Part shown: positions 52,827 to 62,011 of the stretch, in pieces
How positions within the stretch are numbered: the stretch's first letter is position 1
How the letters are laid out: every line of letters starts with the position of its first letter
Source: Chitinophaga jiangningensis
GTDB lineage: Bacteria > Bacteroidota > Bacteroidia > Chitinophagales > Chitinophagaceae
Reading direction: 5' to 3'
NCBI RefSeq assembly: GCF_900142605.1
Contig: NZ_FRBL01000001.1
Coordinates: forward strand, 558,001-622,000
DNA length: 64,000 nt
Position numbers and translations under genes: made by a program
Notes under the pieces: generated by a model
What the model was told of the DNA's origin: nothing
The model's input: only the letters and a program-made list of their open reading frames with translations
The model's database searches: none

Positions 52827-54086
52827 ATGTTATATTATTTTTTAAATTATCTCAAAACAGAATTCAACATCAGCGTAATCGGCGGTGGAATGTTCCAGTT
52901 CATCACCTTCCGTGTTACCATGGCACTGCTATTGTCGCTGGTGATCTCCCTGCTTTTGGGTAAACGTATTATCAGATTGCTCCAGCGCCGCCAGATCGGG
53001 GAAACCATCCGCGAACTCGGTCTGCAGGGAGAAAATTCCAAGAAAGGCACCCCAACGATGGGTGGCCTGATCATCTTGTCTGCCATCGTTATTCCTACAT
53101 TATTATTCGCACAGGTGGCCAACGTATACATCTGGCTCATGCTGCTGAGCACCGTGTGGCTCGGACTGATCGGCTTCCTGGACGATTATATTAAAGTCTT
53201 TAAGAAAAATAAAGAAGGCCTTGCCGGCAGATTCAAAATCATGGGCCAGGTAGGCCTGGGGCTGATCGTAGGATGTACCCTGTATTTCAACAACGATGTG
53301 GTGGTATCCCGCGAAGTAGTAGGACCTAAAAAAATCGCCGCCTACGAAAGACCGGTAAAAAACCATCCGGAAAGAGTAACCCGCGATGGACACAGATTTG
53401 TGGATGTGAAAACACCCATCACCACCATCCCGTTCGTAAAAAACCATGAGTTCAACTATTCCAAACTGATCTCCTGGATCCCCGGTGCTGAAAAGTATAC
53501 CTGGGTACTTTATATCCTGATCGTAATTTTTGTAATCACCGCCGTTTCCAACGGCGCCAACATAACGGATGGACTAGATGGCCTGGCAACGGGCGTTTCG
53601 GCGATTATAGGGGTAGGCCTCGGCATCTTCGCCTATGTATCCGGTAATATCCAGTTTGCCGAATACCTCAATGTAATGTACATCCCCTACCTCGGGGAAT
53701 TGTCCATTTTTATTGCGGCGTTCGTCGGAGCCTGCGTAGGCTTCCTCTGGTATAATGCTTATCCGGCACAGGTATTTATGGGAGATACCGGTAGCCTCGC
53801 CATCGGCGGTATTATCGCATCGCTGGCATTCATCGTGCGCAAAGAGCTGCTGATCCCCATCTTCTGCGGCGTATTCCTGGTAGAACTGGTATCCGTAATG
53901 GTACAGGTGTCCTACTTCAAATACACCAAAAAGAAATATGGCGAAGGAAGACGACTGCTGAAAATGTCGCCCCTCCATCACCATTACCAGAAACTGGGTT
54001 ACCACGAAAGCAAAATTTCCGTTCGCTTCTGGATCGTAACCATCATGTGCGTGGTATTTGCCATCGCTACATTCAAAATGAGATAA
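52827..54086 (+). CDS. mraY: Phospho-MurNAc-pentapeptide transferase
   Basis: MraY links UDP-MurNAc-pentapeptide to undecaprenyl phosphate, giving lipid I. The 419-residue membrane protein has KKGTPTMGGL near 72-81, FLDDYIKVFKKNKEGL, NITDGLDGLATG and MGDTGSLAIG, all family signatures. It is longer than the E. coli protein (360) because of an insertion of about 60 residues around 155-215 (from VVSREVVGPKKI to ISWIPGAEKY), known in Bacteroidota homologues. It lies 96 bases after murE. Confidence 0.96.
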   Translation: MLYYFLNYLKTEFNISVIGGGMFQFITFRVTMALLLSLVISLLLGKRIIRLLQRRQIGETIRELGLQGENSKKGTPTMGGLIILSAIVIPTLLFAQVANVYIWLMLLSTVWLGLIGFLDDYIKVFKKNKEGLAGRFKIMGQVGLGLIVGCTLYFNNDVVVSREVVGPKKIAAYERPVKNHPERVTRDGHRFVDVKTPITTIPFVKNHEFNYSKLISWIPGAEKYTWVLYILIVIFVITAVSNGANITDGLDGLATGVSAIIGVGLGIFAYVSGNIQFAEYLNVMYIPYLGELSIFIAAFVGACVGFLWYNAYPAQVFMGDTGSLAIGGIIASLAFIVRKELLIPIFCGVFLVELVSVMVQVSYFKYTKKKYGEGRRLLKMSPLHHHYQKLGYHESKISVRFWIVTIMCVVFAIATFKMR

Positions 54087-54128
54087 CAGTATTATTAATA
54101 TATCAAATAACGTAGAAGAATAAACGAA

Positions 54129-55469
54129 ATGGCACATAAACTGATCATATTAGGAGCCGGAGAAAGTGGAATTGGCGCGGCCTTGCTGGGTAAACAGCAG
54201 GGATATGAAGTTTTTGTGTCAGACGGAAGCCCGATAAAAGACATTTATAAACAGGAACTGGCGGTTAACCAGATACCATTCGAAGAAGGTCATCATTCCT
54301 GGGATATCATACTTGGCGCAGATGAAATCGTGAAAAGCCCCGGTATCCCCGAAAAATCTGAACTGATGAAAAAGGTGCGTGAAAAAGGCGTATCCGTAAT
54401 TTCTGAGATTGAGCTGGCCTACCGTTTTTCGACAGGTAAAAAGATTATTGCCATCACTGGCAGCAACGGCAAAAGCACCACCACCGCCCTCACCTATCAC
54501 CTCTTCAAAAACGCAGGTTATGATGTGGCCATGGTAGGTAATATCGGTGTAAGCTATGCCCGCCAGGTGGCCACCGCACCAGCGGAGTATTATGTGATTG
54601 AAGTTAGCAGCTTTCAGCTGGATGACATTAAGGAGTTCAAACCCAATGTAGCCATCCTGCTGAACATTACGCCTGATCATTTGGACCGGTACGAGTACAA
54701 AATGGAGAATTATGTGAAGTCCAAATTCAGGATTGTCATGAACCAGACCCAGGACGATACATTCGTCTACTGTGAAGATGATCCCGAGATCATGCAGCAT
54801 TTACCGCAGCAACCCATTAATTCAACATCAATACCTTTTACCATCATGAAACGACTGAAAGCAGGCGGCTATGTCGACAACGACCAGTTGCACATAAAGG
54901 TAGACGAAGACCCGGTGATAGTCAGCATCTATGACCTGGCGCTGAAAGGAAAACACAATCTGTACAACTCCATGGCAGCCGGCATCGCCGGTAAAACAAT
55001 GGGCATCCGCAAGGAGAAAATCCGCGAAAGCCTCACCAGTTTCAAAAGCCTGGAACACAGAATGGAATATGTAACCACTGTCAAAGGGGTGGACTTCATC
55101 AACGACAGCAAGGCTACCAACGTCAATTCAGTCTGGTTCGCGCTGGAAAGCATGGAAAAGCCCATCGTACTGATCATGGGTGGTGTGGATAAAGGCAACG
55201 ACTACAGCGCTATCCGCCCGCTGGTGCAGGAAAAGGTGAAAGCCATTGTATGCCTGGGCGTGGATAACAAACCGATAGAAGAAGCCCTCCGCAACGACAC
55301 ACCGGTGATGGTAAACACCACCAGCATGAAGGAAGCGGTCACCACCGCGCTCAAGCTGGCAGCAAAAGGCGATGTGGTACTACTCTCCCCGGCCTGCGCC
55401 AGCTTCGACCTCTTCAAGAATTATGAAGACAGAGGCCGGCAGTTTAAAGACGCTGTCAGAGAGTTATAA
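54129..55469 (+). CDS. murD: UDP-MurNAc-L-alanine:D-glutamate ligase
   Basis: MurD adds D-glutamate to UDP-MurNAc-L-Ala in the cytoplasm. The 446-residue protein shows ILGAGESGIGAALL at the N-terminal nucleotide fold and the ATP loop ITGSNGKSTTTAL. NITPDHLDRYEYK, HRMEYV and NDSKATNVNSVWFAL are further Mur ligase signatures. It is in the usual order after mraY. Confidence 0.96.
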   Translation: MAHKLIILGAGESGIGAALLGKQQGYEVFVSDGSPIKDIYKQELAVNQIPFEEGHHSWDIILGADEIVKSPGIPEKSELMKKVREKGVSVISEIELAYRFSTGKKIIAITGSNGKSTTTALTYHLFKNAGYDVAMVGNIGVSYARQVATAPAEYYVIEVSSFQLDDIKEFKPNVAILLNITPDHLDRYEYKMENYVKSKFRIVMNQTQDDTFVYCEDDPEIMQHLPQQPINSTSIPFTIMKRLKAGGYVDNDQLHIKVDEDPVIVSIYDLALKGKHNLYNSMAAGIAGKTMGIRKEKIRESLTSFKSLEHRMEYVTTVKGVDFINDSKATNVNSVWFALESMEKPIVLIMGGVDKGNDYSAIRPLVQEKVKAIVCLGVDNKPIEEALRNDTPVMVNTTSMKEAVTTALKLAAKGDVVLLSPACASFDLFKNYEDRGRQFKDAVREL

Positions 55470-55513
55470 TATAATGGGTTAAAAGGTATTGTAACAGTCA
55501 CGAATAAACGAAT

Positions 55514-56710
55514 ATGAATAATCTGCTCTATAGAACCAAAGGCGATAAAGTTATCTGGACGATAGTGATTTTCCTGTCGCTGGTTAGCCTGCTGTCGGTA
55601 TATAGCGCAACCGGATCACTGGCCTATCGCGAAAGAGGCGGACATACAGAGTATTATCTGCTGAAGCAACTTTCCGTACTGGTGATGGGACTCCTGATCA
55701 TCTATTTTGCACACCGGGTAAACTATACGATTTACTCCCGCGTAGCGCAGGTAGGCTTCCTGATATCCATACCGCTGCTGGTATACACGCTGGCATTCGG
55801 TTCCAATATCAACCAGGCCAGCAGATGGATCAGCCTCCCGATCATCAACCTCACCTTCCAGACATCAGATGTAGCCAAGCTCTTCATCTTCATGTATGTA
55901 AGCAGGCAGTTATCCAGAAGACAACATATCATCCAGGATTTCCGAAAGGGATTTCTTCCGATAGTAATACCGGTAGGCATCATCTGCCTGCTGATCATGC
56001 CGGCCAATATGAGTACGGCTTTACTGTTAGGTGCCAGCTGTATGATCCTCTTCTTTATCGGAAGAGTACCGGTAAAATTCCTTGCCGGCATGGTAGCAGC
56101 AGGAGCGGTAGGTGTAGTCATGCTATTCCTTATAGCCCAGCTAACAGGAATGGAAATGCGTACCAAAACATGGCAGAAGCGTATTGACAGCTTTTTACAT
56201 GACGATCATACGGAAACACCTTACCAGGTGCAACAGGCAAACATTGCCATCGCCGGCGGCGGTATGATGGGAAAAGGCCCGGGTAACAGTACGCAACGTA
56301 ACTTTTTACCACATGCCTATTCAGATTATATCTACGCTACGATCATTGAGGAATACGGGCTCGTGGGAGCTTTCCTGATCCTGGCAGCTTACATGCTGCT
56401 ATTGCTGCGGAGCATCCGCATCTACCGGCGATGCCCCTACGCTTTTGGCGCCTTCCTCGCAGTGGGCCTGAGCGTCACTTTAGTGATACAGGCACTCACC
56501 AACATGGCGGTAAACGTACACCTCTTTCCGGTAACTGGGGTAACACTGCCGCTGGTAAGTATGGGTGGATCGTCCGTCATCTTTACCAGCCTGGCCATCG
56601 GTATTATCCTGAGTGTGGCCAGAAATGTGGAAGAGATGGAAGGTAAACAAGCAGAAAAAGAAAGACTTGAACGTGTAATGGCTGCCCGTGAAAACGAAGC
56701 AGTAGCATAA
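55514..56710 (+). CDS. ftsW: Septal peptidoglycan glycosyltransferase FtsW
   Basis: The 398-residue SEDS protein polymerises lipid II at the septum with the division PBP encoded upstream. About ten membrane helices are present. The conserved pore-side motifs include QASRWISLP and the C-terminal VTGVTLPLVSMGGSSVIFTSL. The end of the protein is a charged cytoplasmic tail (EEMEGKQAEKERLERV). Confidence 0.95.
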   Translation: MNNLLYRTKGDKVIWTIVIFLSLVSLLSVYSATGSLAYRERGGHTEYYLLKQLSVLVMGLLIIYFAHRVNYTIYSRVAQVGFLISIPLLVYTLAFGSNINQASRWISLPIINLTFQTSDVAKLFIFMYVSRQLSRRQHIIQDFRKGFLPIVIPVGIICLLIMPANMSTALLLGASCMILFFIGRVPVKFLAGMVAAGAVGVVMLFLIAQLTGMEMRTKTWQKRIDSFLHDDHTETPYQVQQANIAIAGGGMMGKGPGNSTQRNFLPHAYSDYIYATIIEEYGLVGAFLILAAYMLLLLRSIRIYRRCPYAFGAFLAVGLSVTLVIQALTNMAVNVHLFPVTGVTLPLVSMGGSSVIFTSLAIGIILSVARNVEEMEGKQAEKERLERVMAARENEAVA

Positions 56711-56741
56711 TTAAACAGATAAAAAAGTAACAACAGCACAG

Positions 56742-57836
56742 ATGCAACGCAAAATTATCATAGCAGGTGGCGGCACAGGAGGACATATCTTCCCGGCGAT
56801 TGCCATTGCCAATGCGTTGAAAAAGATTCAACCGGACACCGAAATCCTCTTCGTGGGCGCCAAAGGTAAAATGGAGATGGAGAAGGTACCGCAGGCAGGC
56901 TATCGGATTGAAGGACTGGAAATAGCAGGATTCAACAGAAGCAATCTTTTCAAGAATATATTGCTGCCATTTAAAATCTGGAAAAGCCTGCGGCATGCAA
57001 AGGCCATCATCAGGGAATTCCAGCCGGATGCAGTAGTAGGCGTTGGCGGTTATGCCAGCTTCCCTATCCTGCGGGCAGCACAGCGGATGCAGATTCCATC
57101 CCTGATACAGGAGCAGAATTCATTTGCCGGCAAATCCAACAAAATATTGGGGAAGAAGGCAAAGAAAATATGTGTGGCGTACGATGGCATGGAACGTTTT
57201 TTCCCGGCGGACAGGTTGATTTTAACAGGTAACCCGGTAAGGAATAATATTACCCAGTCGGCCGTTACCAAAGAAGATGCGCTGAAGCATTTTGACCTGG
57301 CTACCGGCAGGCAAACGGTGTTTGCCGTGGGTGGCAGCCTGGGGGCTAAAGCCATCAATGAAGCACTGGTGCCTTTGCTGGCAACTTTTGTTAAGAAAGA
57401 CATTCAGTTACTCTGGCAAACGGGGAAGCCGTTTTACGAAACTGCCAAAGCTGCTGCAGCCCCTTACGCATCTCATGTAAAAGTCCATGAGTTTATCAAT
57501 GTAATGGATTTTGCATATAAGGCGGGAGATGTAGTGCTTTCCAGGGCAGGTGCGCTGGCCATTGCTGAACTGTGCATTGTGAAAAAGCCCGTCATCTTTG
57601 TTCCTTACCCCTTCGCAGCGGAAGACCACCAGACGTCCAACGCTATGAATCTGGTAAACAAAGAAGCTGGCCTGCTCATCAAAAATGATGCGGTTGGAAC
57701 AGAGCTGGAAAGCGTGCTTTTCAGTCTCCTCCAAAACAAGGCGTTAATGGAGAAAATGGAGCATAACATTGGTACTATGGCGCATCCGAATGCTGACATG
57801 GACATTGCCCGGCAGGTACTTGGCATCATGCAGTGA
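56742..57836 (+). CDS. murG: Lipid I N-acetylglucosaminyltransferase
   Basis: MurG adds GlcNAc to lipid I, making lipid II. The 364-residue GT-B enzyme begins RKIIIAGGGTGGHIFPA and has VGVGGYASFPILRAAQ. The C-terminal donor-binding domain includes VVLSRAGALAIAELCIVKKPVIFVPYP and AAEDHQTSNAMNLV. It is followed by a 124-base gap. Confidence 0.96.
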   Translation: MQRKIIIAGGGTGGHIFPAIAIANALKKIQPDTEILFVGAKGKMEMEKVPQAGYRIEGLEIAGFNRSNLFKNILLPFKIWKSLRHAKAIIREFQPDAVVGVGGYASFPILRAAQRMQIPSLIQEQNSFAGKSNKILGKKAKKICVAYDGMERFFPADRLILTGNPVRNNITQSAVTKEDALKHFDLATGRQTVFAVGGSLGAKAINEALVPLLATFVKKDIQLLWQTGKPFYETAKAAAAPYASHVKVHEFINVMDFAYKAGDVVLSRAGALAIAELCIVKKPVIFVPYPFAAEDHQTSNAMNLVNKEAGLLIKNDAVGTELESVLFSLLQNKALMEKMEHNIGTMAHPNADMDIARQVLGIMQ

Positions 57837-57960
57837 TAGGTTAGCATCGACCTAAAGTAACGCAACCGGAAGAAGAATTATGCAAATAATCTTCAGAAAA
57901 TATTGAAAATAAAAATCTTAAACAGATATATCAGCGTATATCTTCCGTTATAGAGAGAAT

Positions 57961-59307
57961 ATGGATTTGAATAACATACATAGGGTTTATTTTATCGGGA
58001 TCGGCGGAATCGGAATGAGCGCCATTGCACGCTACTTTAATGAAAAAGGCGTGAAAGTGAGTGGCTATGACCGTACGCCAACAGTGCTTACCAGGCAGCT
58101 GGAAGCAGAAGGTATGCAAATCCATTATACAGATGATGTGAACCTGCTGGACAGGGATACTAACCTGGTCGTATACACGCCGGCCATTCCGGCAACACAT
58201 ACAGAGCTGACCTGGTACCGCAATAACAATATCGAAGTGGTGAAGCGCAGCGATGTATTGCAGGAAATCACCCGCTCCCTCTTTGCCATCACCGTAGCAG
58301 GCACCCATGGAAAAACCACTGTTTCCACCATGATTGCTCATTTGCTGAGAGACAGCGGTTACGGTTGTAATGCATTTCTGGGAGGCATCAGTGTCAACTA
58401 TGATAAAAATTTTTGGAGCAGCGATAAACAGGTGGCAGTGATTGAAGCAGATGAATACGACCGCTCGTTCCTGAAATTAAGTCCTGATATCGCGGTACTG
58501 ACTGCCATGGATGCAGACCACCTGGATATTTATGGCACACCGGAGGCGATGGAAGACGCTTTTATTCAGTATACGCACAATATTAAACCAAATGGCACGC
58601 TGATTGCTCGTTTCGGCCTTCACCGTGATAATGAACTGAATGCGACCAACAAATTGCTGTACAGTTTACAAAACGATGTTGCCGATGCCTACGCCAAAAA
58701 CATCCGCATGAAAAACGGCGGTTATGAGTTTGATGTAATGCATAAAGACTGGATGATTGACAATCTGGAACTGCACATCGGCGGCATGCATAATGTGGAA
58801 AATGCTGTGGTGGCAGTCACCGTAGCGCACCTGTTAGGCATCAGTACGGAAAAAATCCGTGCAGCACTGAGTTCTTTCAAAGGTATCAAACGCAGGTTTG
58901 AGTATGTGGTAAAAAATGATCACCAGATTTATATTGATGATTATGCACACCACCCTGAAGAGTTGAAAGCGCTGATCACCAGCGCCAAAGCCCTCTTCCC
59001 GGGAAGAAAAACCACCGTTATCTTCCAGCCGCACCTGTTTAGCCGTACCCGTGACCTGGCGGATGGTTTTGCATCCAGCCTGTCGCTGGCAGATGAGGTG
59101 ATACTGTTACCCATCTACCCGGCCCGTGAATTACCGATTGAAGGAGTTAGCAGCGAGATGATTGCCGGTAAGATTACCGTACCGGTACGCATCCTGCAGA
59201 AAGAAGAAGTATTACAATGGTTGAAGTCAACACCCGTACCATTGCTGATTACAGCAGGTGCAGGCGATATTGACCAGCTGAAAGAACCAATAAAGGAAAT
59301 TTTATAA
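57961..59307 (+). CDS. murC: UDP-MurNAc:L-alanine ligase
   Basis: MurC adds L-alanine to UDP-MurNAc. The 448-residue protein has YFIGIGGIGMSAIARYF and the ATP loop VAGTHGKTTVSTM. It also has EADEYDRSFLKLSPD and DDYAHHPEELKA, which distinguish MurC from the other Mur ligases. The next gene starts 6 bases after its stop. Confidence 0.97.
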   Translation: MDLNNIHRVYFIGIGGIGMSAIARYFNEKGVKVSGYDRTPTVLTRQLEAEGMQIHYTDDVNLLDRDTNLVVYTPAIPATHTELTWYRNNNIEVVKRSDVLQEITRSLFAITVAGTHGKTTVSTMIAHLLRDSGYGCNAFLGGISVNYDKNFWSSDKQVAVIEADEYDRSFLKLSPDIAVLTAMDADHLDIYGTPEAMEDAFIQYTHNIKPNGTLIARFGLHRDNELNATNKLLYSLQNDVADAYAKNIRMKNGGYEFDVMHKDWMIDNLELHIGGMHNVENAVVAVTVAHLLGISTEKIRAALSSFKGIKRRFEYVVKNDHQIYIDDYAHHPEELKALITSAKALFPGRKTTVIFQPHLFSRTRDLADGFASSLSLADEVILLPIYPARELPIEGVSSEMIAGKITVPVRILQKEEVLQWLKSTPVPLLITAGAGDIDQLKEPIKEIL

Positions 59308-59313
59308 TAGTGT

Positions 59314-60417
59314 ATGTCTAAAACTACCAACATATTGAAAAGACTGGGCATTGCCACCCTTTGGGTAGGCGTGATGACAGGCTTTGTCATATTGCTGGTA
59401 GCCGCCAATAATGTAAAAGACGAAAGCAAATGCAAAAAAATCGTTGTTAAGTTCGAAGGGGAAGATGACAATTTCTTCATTGAGTCAAAGGATATCAAAT
59501 CCCTGATAACAAAGGATAAAAGCATTAATCCGGTAGGAAAGCCGATTGGATCTATCAATGTAGCACAGCTGGAAAAGCTGATTGATACCGATCCCTGGGT
59601 AAAAAATTCCGAATTGTATTTTGATAACCAGCAGCAGCTGAACATCAAAATCAAACAGCGGGAACCGGTAGCGAGAGTATTTACATTTTCAGGCAATAGT
59701 TTTTACCTGGACGAAACGGGAGAAAGAATTCCGGTTTCTACCCGATATGCTGCCAAAGTACCGGTATTCACTGGCTTCCCTACAGATGCGGAAAAGCTGC
59801 AGCGGGCGGATAGCCTGCTCACCGCGCAGATTGTAGATTTGGGTACCTATATCAATGGCAATGCGTTCTGGTCGGCCCAGGTAGAACAACTGATGATCAC
59901 ACCGGATCACAAGTTCGAATTCATCCCGCAACTTGGAGATCATGTAATTGCAATCGGTGATGGCACGGGTATAGACAAAAAATTCACCAAGCTACTGGCT
60001 TTTTATAAAGAAGGACTGAACAAAGTTGGCTGGAATAATTATTCTCGCATCAACGTAGCATTTGAAGACCAGGTGGTGTGTACAAGGAAAGATGGTGTTG
60101 CACCTTTGCAACCAATCATTACTTCCGACAGTGTGAAAGTGAATGGAGCAGATGAAGTGCCTGTATATGAAAACAACGACTCAGCATCAGCAGTCACCAG
60201 CAAAAAAACGGAGGAACCAGCGGCGGTAAAACCGAAGCCCGCAGCCAGGCCTTCTACGGAATCAAAAGCTAAGGCGGAGAAAAAGGAGCCTGTGAAGAAA
60301 GAAACAGTGAAGAAAAAGGAGAAAGCACCTGCAGAAAAGCCCAAGCAACAACCTAAAGCAGTGTATAAGCCAGGGAATAAATCTGTTAACACATCAAAAA
60401 AACAAAAAACGCCATGA
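59314..60417 (+). CDS. ftsQ: Cell division protein FtsQ with long basic C-terminal tail
   Basis: The 367-residue bitopic divisome protein has a membrane helix (about 12-32, TLWVGVMTGFVILLVAANNV). A POTRA-like region follows, then the FtsQ beta domain (about 115-265). From about residue 290 the tail is rich in Lys, Pro, Glu and Ala (KTEEPAAVKPKPAARPSTES and so on). This tail is longer than in proteobacterial FtsQ and should be periplasmic and disordered. The ftsA start codon overlaps its stop (ATGA). Confidence 0.88.
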   Translation: MSKTTNILKRLGIATLWVGVMTGFVILLVAANNVKDESKCKKIVVKFEGEDDNFFIESKDIKSLITKDKSINPVGKPIGSINVAQLEKLIDTDPWVKNSELYFDNQQQLNIKIKQREPVARVFTFSGNSFYLDETGERIPVSTRYAAKVPVFTGFPTDAEKLQRADSLLTAQIVDLGTYINGNAFWSAQVEQLMITPDHKFEFIPQLGDHVIAIGDGTGIDKKFTKLLAFYKEGLNKVGWNNYSRINVAFEDQVVCTRKDGVAPLQPIITSDSVKVNGADEVPVYENNDSASAVTSKKTEEPAAVKPKPAARPSTESKAKAEKKEPVKKETVKKKEKAPAEKPKQQPKAVYKPGNKSVNTSKKQKTP

Positions 60418-61817
60418 ATCAGGAAGCTCCTATCATTGTAGGTCTCGACATAGGCACTACGAAGATTGCTGCCATAGCAGGAAGGAAGAATGAATTCGGG
60501 AAACTGGAAATCCTGGGATTCGGTAAAGCCACATCGTTTGGTGTTCAGCATGGTATGGTGCTGAACATCGACCAAACAATAAAGGCGATCAGGCAGGCCC
60601 TGGAAAATTGTTATGCATCCAACCCCAACCTGGAGATTAACGAAGTATATGTAGGCATTGCCGGACATCATATTAAAAGTTTGCAAACCCGCGGAGATAT
60701 AGTACGCAATGATGTGGAAGCGGAAATATCCCAGAAAGATATTGATCAGTTAATCAACGATCAGTACAAAACCGTTATTCCTGCAAGTGATCAGATCATT
60801 GATGTGATCCCGCAGCAATATATTGTGGATAGTCTGCAGAATATCACCTACCCCATTGGTATGTCGGGGGTGAAGGTGGGTGCAAACTTTCACATCATCA
60901 CCGGCGATAAAAACGCCATTCGTAACATTAACCGCAGTGTGGAAAAATCAGGTCTGAAAATCCGTGACCTGGTATTACAGCCACTGGCTTCTGCTGCAGC
61001 GGTGATGTGCGATATGGACTTTGAAGCAGGTGTAGCCATCGTGGATATTGGTGGTGGTACCACTGACCTCGCCGTATTCTACGAAGGAATTCTCAAACAC
61101 ACTGCAGTAATTCCTTATGGCGGTGAAAATATTACCAACGACATTAAAAACGGTTTGGGCGTACTTAAAACCCAGGCTGAACAGATGAAAGTGCAATTCG
61201 GTTACGCCCTGGCAGACGAAGCGAAGAGCAATGCTTACATCACTATACCCGGCTTACGTGGACAGAGTCCTAAAGAAATCTCTGTTAAAAACCTGGCGCA
61301 TATCATCCAGGCGCGTATGAGTGAAATACTCGATTTCGTGGTGTATCACCTGAAACAAATCGGCATGGACAATAAAATGCTCAATGGCGGCATTATACTT
61401 ACCGGAGGAGGTTCCCAGCTGAAGCATCTGATTCAGCTCACAGAATATACCACCGGTGTAAGTGCACGCATAGGTTTTCCTAACGAGCATCTGGCAAGCG
61501 GACATATCGACGAACTGACGAAACCAATGTATGCTACCTGCGTAGGTCTGATTCTTAAAGGCTATAACGATTATGAAAATGATCGCAAGTCACTGGAAGA
61601 AAACTACGTGAAAATAAATACCAGCTATCTCGCAAAAGAACAGGCAGCACAATCAATGGCAGAACAGGATTCCTGGGTAGAAGAAAGTGCACCCAGCAGT
61701 CAGGAAATCCAGGATAGAAAGGCTAAAGAAAGAAATGCATCTTTGAAAAATTTCCTCGACAAGATGAAAACAAAGATCATCGACATGTTCACCGAAGAAG
61801 AAGACGCTAAACTATAA
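60414..61817 (+). CDS. ftsA: Cell division protein FtsA
   Basis: FtsA is the actin-like membrane tether for FtsZ. The 467-residue protein has phosphate loops IIVGLDIGTTKIAAIAG and VDIGGGTTDLAVF, and the adenosine loop LTGGGSQL. The last part (about 440-460, LKNFLDKMKTKIIDMF) is an amphipathic helix for membrane binding. Translation is coupled to ftsQ by a four-base overlap. A 194-base structured gap separates it from ftsZ. Confidence 0.96.
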   Translation: MNQEAPIIVGLDIGTTKIAAIAGRKNEFGKLEILGFGKATSFGVQHGMVLNIDQTIKAIRQALENCYASNPNLEINEVYVGIAGHHIKSLQTRGDIVRNDVEAEISQKDIDQLINDQYKTVIPASDQIIDVIPQQYIVDSLQNITYPIGMSGVKVGANFHIITGDKNAIRNINRSVEKSGLKIRDLVLQPLASAAAVMCDMDFEAGVAIVDIGGGTTDLAVFYEGILKHTAVIPYGGENITNDIKNGLGVLKTQAEQMKVQFGYALADEAKSNAYITIPGLRGQSPKEISVKNLAHIIQARMSEILDFVVYHLKQIGMDNKMLNGGIILTGGGSQLKHLIQLTEYTTGVSARIGFPNEHLASGHIDELTKPMYATCVGLILKGYNDYENDRKSLEENYVKINTSYLAKEQAAQSMAEQDSWVEESAPSSQEIQDRKAKERNASLKNFLDKMKTKIIDMFTEEEDAKL

Positions 61818-61823
61818 AGAGAT

Positions 61824-61866
61824 GGCGCAATTGTTGTGTTAGTAGCCTTCCGACAATAATTGCGCC
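61824..61866. other. Hairpin between ftsA and ftsZ
   Basis: GGCGCAATTGTTGT (61824-61837) pairs with ACAATAATTGCGCC (61853-61866), 14 bp with one G-T pair, around a 15-base loop. It lies 6 bases after the ftsA stop. No U-tract follows on the plus strand, so it is not a clear terminator. It could stabilise or process the upstream mRNA. Confidence 0.6.
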
Positions 61867-61883
61867 GGCTAAAACGAAACAAA

Positions 61884-61979
61884 TAAGAATTAAGAACGAT
61901 CGTTAATAATGATAAGGCATATGAACCATAGTAACAACATAGTAAAAGCAGACTTAATTCTTAATAATTCATTATTAAC
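61884..61979. other. Interleaved complementary segments in the ftsZ leader
   Basis: TAAGAATTAAG (61884-61894) is complementary to CTTAATTCTTA (61953-61963). GTTAATAATGA (61902-61912) is complementary to TCATTATTAAC (61969-61979). The order A, B, A', B' is that of a pseudoknot. A local hairpin TTAATAAT/ATTATTAA (61961-61978) competes with it. The region is AT-rich, so chance pairing is possible. Confidence 0.35.
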
Positions 61980-62011
61980 AAATCGTACTAACCCATAAAA
62001 GAGACAGAGTC

